Shown here: in pieces, positions 6,496 to 9,569 of the stretch
How the letters are laid out: each line of letters begins with the position of its first letter
How positions within the stretch are numbered: the stretch's first letter is position 1
DNA from: Planctomycetota bacterium
GTDB lineage: Bacteria; Planctomycetota; Phycisphaerae; Phycisphaerales; SM1A02
Length of the DNA stretch: 9,569 nucleotides
NCBI GenBank assembly: GCA_022567855.1
Contig: JADFGE010000083.1
Location: 1-9,569 of the forward strand
Direction: 5' to 3'
Made by a program: the position numbers and the translations under genes
Notes under the pieces: model-generated
What the model saw: the letters and a program-made list of their open reading frames with translations, nothing else
What the model was told of the DNA's origin: nothing
Databases searched by the model: none

Positions 6496-7611
6496 ATGGC
6501 CGACCAACAACGCACGATCGCGGTCGTCACCGGCTCGCGCGCCGACTACGGACTCCTTCGGCCGGTCATGCGGGCAATTCACGATCATGCGGACCTTCAA
6601 CTGCGCGTGATCGTGACGGGAGTTCATCTGCTCCCGCCGGAGCATACGGCCGACGAGGTTGCCCACGACTTCACCATCGCCAACACAATCCCGATGCAGT
6701 GCCCGGGCGAATGCAGCCGCCTCGAGGACGCCGAGGCGCTGGGGCGCGGGGTGACGGGTTTCGCCCAGTGGTTGTCGCGCCATCCGGTCGACGTCGTGCT
6801 TGTGCTGGGGGATCGCATCGAGGCGCTGGCTGCGGCCGCCGCCGCTTCCGTCGGCGGTATCCGCGTAGCACATCTGCACGGCGGCGATCGAGCGGAGGGT
6901 ATTGCCGACGAGGCGATTCGACATGCGATAACCAAGCTCGCACACATACACCTCCCGGCCACGGAACAGTCGGCAAAGCGCATCGAAGCAATGGGCGAGG
7001 ATCCCGATCGAATCCACGTGGTCGGCTCACCGGCCCTTGACGAGCTTGCCGATTTCCCCCCACTGCCCGATGAGAAGATGAATGCGCTGGGCTGGCCCGA
7101 GATTGTGATGCTGCTGCACCCGACCGGCGAGGCGATCGAGCACGAGCGCGCCCGGGCAGCCCAGCTCCTGAACCTGTGTCAGGAAGCGGGCAAGGTCCTG
7201 GCCGTTCACCCGAACCACGATGCGGGGCGAGAGGGGATCGTGGAGGCGATTGACAATGCCCGCTGCGGGCAGCGGGACCACCTGCCTCGGCGGGACTTCA
7301 TCGGGCTTCTGCGCCGTGTGCGATTGCTCGTGGGCAACAGCAGCGCGGGCCTCATCGAAGGCGCCGCGATTGGGGTCCGGTGCGTCAACGTCGGCCGGCG
7401 CCAGGCTGGCCGCGACATGTGCGCCAACGTGATCAACGTCCCGGACGGTGAGCCGGATTCGATCAAACCGGCCATCGCCCGAGGTCTGGCTGAGGGTCTA
7501 GTCGAGGTCGAGCATGGCTACGGCGACGGCCGGGCCGGGATCAGGACAGCGGCGGTCCTGGCCACATTCGACCCGGCGCAGCTTGAGCTGGCCAAGCGGA
7601 ACACGTTCTAG
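6496..7611 (+). CDS. neuC: Hydrolysing UDP-N-acetylglucosamine 2-epimerase (NeuC/LegG type)
   Basis: The 371-residue product belongs to the UDP-GlcNAc 2-epimerase family and is predicted to release ManNAc (or a related 2,4-diacetamido sugar) from a nucleotide-sugar, the first committed step toward a nonulosonic acid. Family motifs run in order: VTGSRADYGLLRPVM (11-25), LGDRIEALAAA (104-114), HLHGGDRAEG (126-135), ADEAIRHAITKLAHIH (137-152), VGSPALDEL (176-184), VHPNHD (237-242) and VGNSSAGLIEGAAIG (279-293), which bind UDP and position the acidic catalytic residues. The IRHAITKLAHIH segment is characteristic of the hydrolysing NeuC/LegG branch rather than the non-hydrolysing WecB branch. Length is normal. 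The gene follows neuB after a 58-base gap with no clear ribosome-binding site; it may be read through from the operon or from a promoter close to its ATG. A UDP- versus GDP-linked substrate, and hence Neu versus Leg pathway, is undecided. Confidence 0.9.
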   Translation: MADQQRTIAVVTGSRADYGLLRPVMRAIHDHADLQLRVIVTGVHLLPPEHTADEVAHDFTIANTIPMQCPGECSRLEDAEALGRGVTGFAQWLSRHPVDVVLVLGDRIEALAAAAAASVGGIRVAHLHGGDRAEGIADEAIRHAITKLAHIHLPATEQSAKRIEAMGEDPDRIHVVGSPALDELADFPPLPDEKMNALGWPEIVMLLHPTGEAIEHERARAAQLLNLCQEAGKVLAVHPNHDAGREGIVEAIDNARCGQRDHLPRRDFIGLLRRVRLLVGNSSAGLIEGAAIGVRCVNVGRRQAGRDMCANVINVPDGEPDSIKPAIARGLAEGLVEVEHGYGDGRAGIRTAAVLATFDPAQLELAKRNTF

Positions 7612-7614
7612 GAC

Positions 7615-7635
7615 GTTCCCGGAGCGCCGGCGAAC
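7615..7635 (+). terminator. Possible terminator hairpin after neuC
   Basis: Just past the neuC stop (7609-7611), GTTC (7615-7618) pairs with GAAC (7632-7635), and CCGG (7619-7622) pairs with CCGG (7627-7630), leaving one bulged C and an AGCG loop. The hairpin is followed by CTGCATTTCCC, a poor U-tract. The position suits the end of the glycosylation operon. The copied octamer GGACGTTC (7611-7618 and 7647-7654) overlaps this region. Confidence 0.35.
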
Positions 7636-7656
7636 CTGCATTTCCCGGACGTTCGA

Positions 7657-7684
7657 TCAAGTCGGCTCGGGCGGCGGCCGATGT
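7657..7684 (+). promoter_or_regulatory. Candidate sigma-28-like promoter upstream of the HDOD gene
   Basis: TCAAGTCG (7657-7664) and GCCGATGT (7677-7684) match 5/8 and 6/8 of the FliA consensus TAAAGTTT and GCCGATAA, with a 12-base spacer (consensus 11). This would start transcription near 7690, giving a leader of nearly 40 bases before the ATG at 7729. In GC-rich DNA GCCGAT arises often by chance, so the call is tentative. Confidence 0.22.
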
Positions 7685-7716
7685 CCATTTCGGGCTCTCA
7701 CAGGACCCAACCGCAA

Positions 7717-7722
7717 AAGGGA
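7717..7722 (+). promoter_or_regulatory. Ribosome-binding site deciding the HDOD start
   Basis: AAGGGA at 7717-7722 lies six bases before the ATG at 7729, a normal Shine-Dalgarno spacing. The in-frame ATG at 7681 lacks such a site, so 7729 is preferred. Confidence 0.55.
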
Positions 7723-7728
7723 AACCGC

Positions 7729-8616
7729 ATGGACGCCATCCAGAGCGAGGAACAGCAGGCGATCGTGAAGGCGACGATCACCGGCATCAGCCATATCGCC
7801 ACCCTGCCCGAGATCACACTCAAGATCATCGAACTCGTGGAAGACCCCACGAGCACCGCTCATGATCTTCACAATGTGATCTCCAACGATCAGGCGTTGT
7901 GCAGTCGAATCCTCAAGGTCGTCAACTCGGCGTTCTACGGCCTGCCCCGGCAGATCGGCTCCATCAACCGCGCAATCGTTCTGTTAGGTCTCAACGCGGT
8001 GAAGAACATCGCCATCGCGGCGAGCCTCACCAAGCTGTTTCGCGGGGGTGATCTGTGCCCCAGGTTCTCCGCGCGAGACCTTTGGACCCACTCCCTCGCC
8101 ACCGCCACCGCCAGTAAGTTGATCTGCGATCGGCTCCAAATGGGACTGGCCGACGAGGCCTTCCTCGCCGGGCTCATCCACGACATCGGAATCATGGTTG
8201 AGATGCAGGCCAACCGGCACGACTTAGTCTCGGTCTTCGAAGAAATGACGTTCGATGACGACGACATACCCACGAGTGACATGCGCGAGATCGAGTCGCG
8301 AATCCTTGGCGCCGATCACCAGGCGTTCGGCGCCGGTCTGTGCGAGGCGTGGAAGTTCCCGCAATCGTTCAGCTACGTGACCGGGCATCATCATGATCCG
8401 ACGGAGTTGCCCCCAGCAAACCGGACGCTCACGTCGATCGTGTACATCGCCGACCGCTTGGCCGGACAGATGGGCTTGGGCTTCCGTGGCGACCTCGTGA
8501 GCCTCGACATCTCTAAGGAGGCGTTGGACGACCTGAACTTCCCGCCGGAGACGCTCGAGCAAATCAAGAAGAGCCTGCCGCAGGCGTTTGAGGAAATCGA
8601 GGCGATGTTCAGCTGA
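7729..8616 (+). CDS. HDOD-domain signalling protein
   Basis: The 295-residue product is a single HDOD domain (about 15-225) with a C-terminal helical extension, the common length for this family. Characteristic segments are ITGISHIATLPEI (17-29), ILKVVNSAFYG (61-71), SINRAIVLLGLNAVKNIAIA (78-97), LWTHSLATA (118-126), AGLIHDIG (147-154) and TGHHHDP (218-224). HDOD proteins are relatives of HD-type phosphohydrolases, often catalytically dead and acting as regulators in signalling, motility or cell-cycle control. Here several possible metal ligands survive (His121, His151-Asp152, His197, His220-222), which is more than many HDOD proteins keep. The start at 7729 is chosen for its Shine-Dalgarno AAGGGA. 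An upstream in-frame ATG at 7681 would add 16 polar residues of no domain value. It lies 117 bases past neuC, so probably has its own promoter. A link to flagellar function is only suggested by position. Confidence 0.88.
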   Translation: MDAIQSEEQQAIVKATITGISHIATLPEITLKIIELVEDPTSTAHDLHNVISNDQALCSRILKVVNSAFYGLPRQIGSINRAIVLLGLNAVKNIAIAASLTKLFRGGDLCPRFSARDLWTHSLATATASKLICDRLQMGLADEAFLAGLIHDIGIMVEMQANRHDLVSVFEEMTFDDDDIPTSDMREIESRILGADHQAFGAGLCEAWKFPQSFSYVTGHHHDPTELPPANRTLTSIVYIADRLAGQMGLGFRGDLVSLDISKEALDDLNFPPETLEQIKKSLPQAFEEIEAMFS

Positions 8617-8652
8617 TCGTCGCCTCGGGCACACGCCAACTGAGCCCAGTTG
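8598..8652 (+). terminator. Two tandem hairpins at the end of the HDOD gene
   Basis: CGAGGCGA (8598-8605) and TCGCCTCG (8620-8627) form a perfect 8-bp inverted repeat straddling the stop codon (8614-8616), with a 14-base loop. Ten bases later CAACTG (8637-8642) and CAGTTG (8647-8652) pair around AGCC. Neither is followed by a U-run. Together they plausibly mark the end of the HDOD transcript or protect its 3' end. The second could also be an operator for the next gene. Confidence 0.38.
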
Positions 8653-8692
8653 ACGTCCAATCTCCAGTTCGTTGCGTCCCGGCCGAAGCGCA

Positions 8693-8698
8693 TATCAT
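8693..8698 (+). promoter_or_regulatory. Possible -10 element (TATCAT) giving a leaderless LON-domain transcript
   Basis: TATCAT at 8693-8698 matches the sigma-70 -10 consensus at 4 of 6 positions and ends seven bases before the ATG at 8706, where transcription would start at or beside the start codon. A weak -35 candidate TTGCGT lies at 8672-8677 with a short 15-base spacer. Only a weak GAGG (8700-8703) is found just before the ATG, too close for normal spacing. Confidence 0.3.
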
Positions 8699-8705
8699 TG
8701 AGGCG

Positions 8706-9407
8706 ATGTCGGAAGCGGTACGCGTGAACTTCGCCCACCCCCTGCCCGTCTTTCCCCTTCCCGATGCGGTTTTGCTGCCGCATGCAATCCAGCCGCTGCA
8801 TATCTTCGAAGCGTGTTACAAGCAGATGATCGATGACTGCCTGGACGGTAACCGTCAGGTGGCCATGGCAAGTTTCGCCGAGCAACGTCACGACGACGAT
8901 TGCGCCTGCGCACCGCCGCTGAGGCCGGCCGTCTGTGTCGGGAAGATCGTCCAACACGCCCATGTACCCGGCGACCGGCATGACATCCTGCTCCAGGGCG
9001 TGTGCCGAGCCAAAATCATTGAGCTGATCGAGCCGGAGAACGGGCGCCTGTACCGCATGGCAAAACTATCGCCGCTCGAACCCGTGGACGAGCACCCACC
9101 GCCGATGCCCGAGATCCGCCGGGAACTCCGCAAACTGCTCAACAGCCGGACGCTCAGCCGCTTGCGGTGCATCGAAACCGTCATGCACTGGTTCGATCGT
9201 GATGACGTCCCCACTCACGCATTGATGGAACTGATCGGCTTCGCCCTTTTGCGCGACGGCGAGGTTCGATACCAACTGCTTGCCGAGGCCAGTCCCCGGC
9301 GCCGAGCTGACATGATCAAAGGCGAATTGCGGAACCTCAGTACCTTGGTCAGCCGGGCCGAACGGCAGAGCTTCAACGCCTGGCCTAAGGGCCTGAGCTG
9401 GAACTGA
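8706..9407 (+). CDS. Stand-alone LON substrate-binding (N-terminal) domain protein
   Basis: The 233-residue product matches the N-terminal substrate-binding domain of Lon protease but has no AAA+ ATPase or Ser-Lys protease domain. The diagnostic opening is PVFPLPDAVLLPHAIQPLHI (14-33) followed by FEACYKQMIDDCL (34-46). The beta-rich part continues through VAMASF (52-57), VCVGKIVQH (76-84) and DILLQGVCRAKI (93-104). Residues about 135-217 are helical. Proteins of this stand-alone type occur in many bacteria; their function is largely unknown, with peptide or protein binding assumed from the Lon homology. Seven cysteines, including a C-A-C pair (66-68), are unusual for the domain but form no recognised metal site. 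It is preceded by an 89-base gap with two hairpins and a possible promoter, so it is probably transcribed separately from the HDOD gene, and no functional tie to the glycosylation genes is evident. Confidence 0.88.
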   Translation: MSEAVRVNFAHPLPVFPLPDAVLLPHAIQPLHIFEACYKQMIDDCLDGNRQVAMASFAEQRHDDDCACAPPLRPAVCVGKIVQHAHVPGDRHDILLQGVCRAKIIELIEPENGRLYRMAKLSPLEPVDEHPPPMPEIRRELRKLLNSRTLSRLRCIETVMHWFDRDDVPTHALMELIGFALLRDGEVRYQLLAEASPRRRADMIKGELRNLSTLVSRAERQSFNAWPKGLSWN

Positions 9408-9489
9408 CGGCCGCGGCAGGATGACGCAACACTGATCGACGGCGCGCCGCTCACCTCTAAGAAACTATCTCAGAACCCCACTTCCGGTG

Positions 9490-9510
9490 GTACGGGCGTC
9501 TCGCCCGTAC
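9490..9510. repeat. Perfect 9-bp palindromic element (GTACGGGCG/CGCCCGTAC)
   Basis: GTACGGGCG (9490-9498) and CGCCCGTAC (9502-9510) are exact reverse complements around TCT. It lies 82 bases past the LON-domain stop and is followed by GTTTCCTC, so it could serve as a terminator. The GGGCG-TCT-CGCCC core has the look of a dispersed REP-like palindrome seen between genes in some environmental bacteria; this is recollection, not something the window proves. The other bases of 9408-9569 show no gene. Confidence 0.55.
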
Positions 9511-9569
9511 GTTTCCTCATCGCCCTACGTTCGCATGGCGAGCCGTTTGCACGGACGAGATCCCGATCG

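Noticed and set aside
7681..7728. ATG at 7681 as the HDOD start
   Set aside because: No ribosome-binding site before it, whereas the ATG at 7729 has AAGGGA at good spacing; the extra 16 residues are low in domain character.
9440..9449. CGGCGCGCCG palindrome
   Set aside because: A short self-complementary stretch without a loop, expected by chance in GC-rich DNA.

Overview
The window is GC-rich (about 60-62% by eye) and densely coded. It looks like a chromosomal segment of a free-living, probably flagellated bacterium. My best guess is a member of the Planctomycetota or a similar environmental lineage. The reasons are weak Shine-Dalgarno signals, short boilerplate intergenic repeats, and a stand-alone LON-domain protein beside an HDOD protein. 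This placement is an inference from style, not from a marker gene.

Layout. Bases 1-323 contain no credible gene but are full of repeat structure: nine contiguous heptamers (80-142), a tandem CCTCTGCGT element (151-180) and two perfect hairpins (215-231, 292-310). One gene on the minus strand (324-920) encodes a small protein with two membrane helices and an NTF2/SnoaL-like soluble domain. It is divergent from everything that follows.

The core is a plus-strand cluster at 1010-7611. (1) A 1209-residue protein has a Maf-type (motility accessory factor, DUF115) flagellin glycosyltransferase module, followed by a helical linker, a degenerate sugar-nucleotidyltransferase-like domain, and a radical-SAM/SPASM-like region that has lost the cluster-binding cysteines. 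(2) A CMP-nonulosonate synthetase (NeuA/LegF type). (3) A nonulosonate synthase with C-terminal SAF domain (NeuB/LegI type). (4) A hydrolysing UDP-N-acetylglucosamine 2-epimerase (NeuC/LegG type). The first three genes are joined by two ATGA stop/start overlaps, so their products are probably made in step. Together they form a compact route: UDP-HexNAc to a ManNAc-like sugar (NeuC), to a nonulosonic acid (NeuB), to the CMP-sugar (NeuA), to transfer onto a protein acceptor, presumably flagellin (Maf). The exact sugar (Neu5Ac or a legionaminic-type sugar) cannot be fixed from this window.

Downstream, on the same strand but separately spaced, lie an HDOD signalling protein (7729-8616) and a stand-alone LON N-terminal-domain protein (8706-9407). 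Hairpins separate these units. The last 160 bases have no gene but carry a near-perfect palindrome (9490-9510) of a type expected to be dispersed in the genome.

The item most worth following up is the C-terminal half of the 1209-residue Maf protein: an apparently pseudo-enzymatic nucleotidyltransferase plus radical-SAM/SPASM fold fused to a nonulosonate transferase. A second genome-scale signal is strong over-representation of CGATCG (about 30 copies counted by eye).
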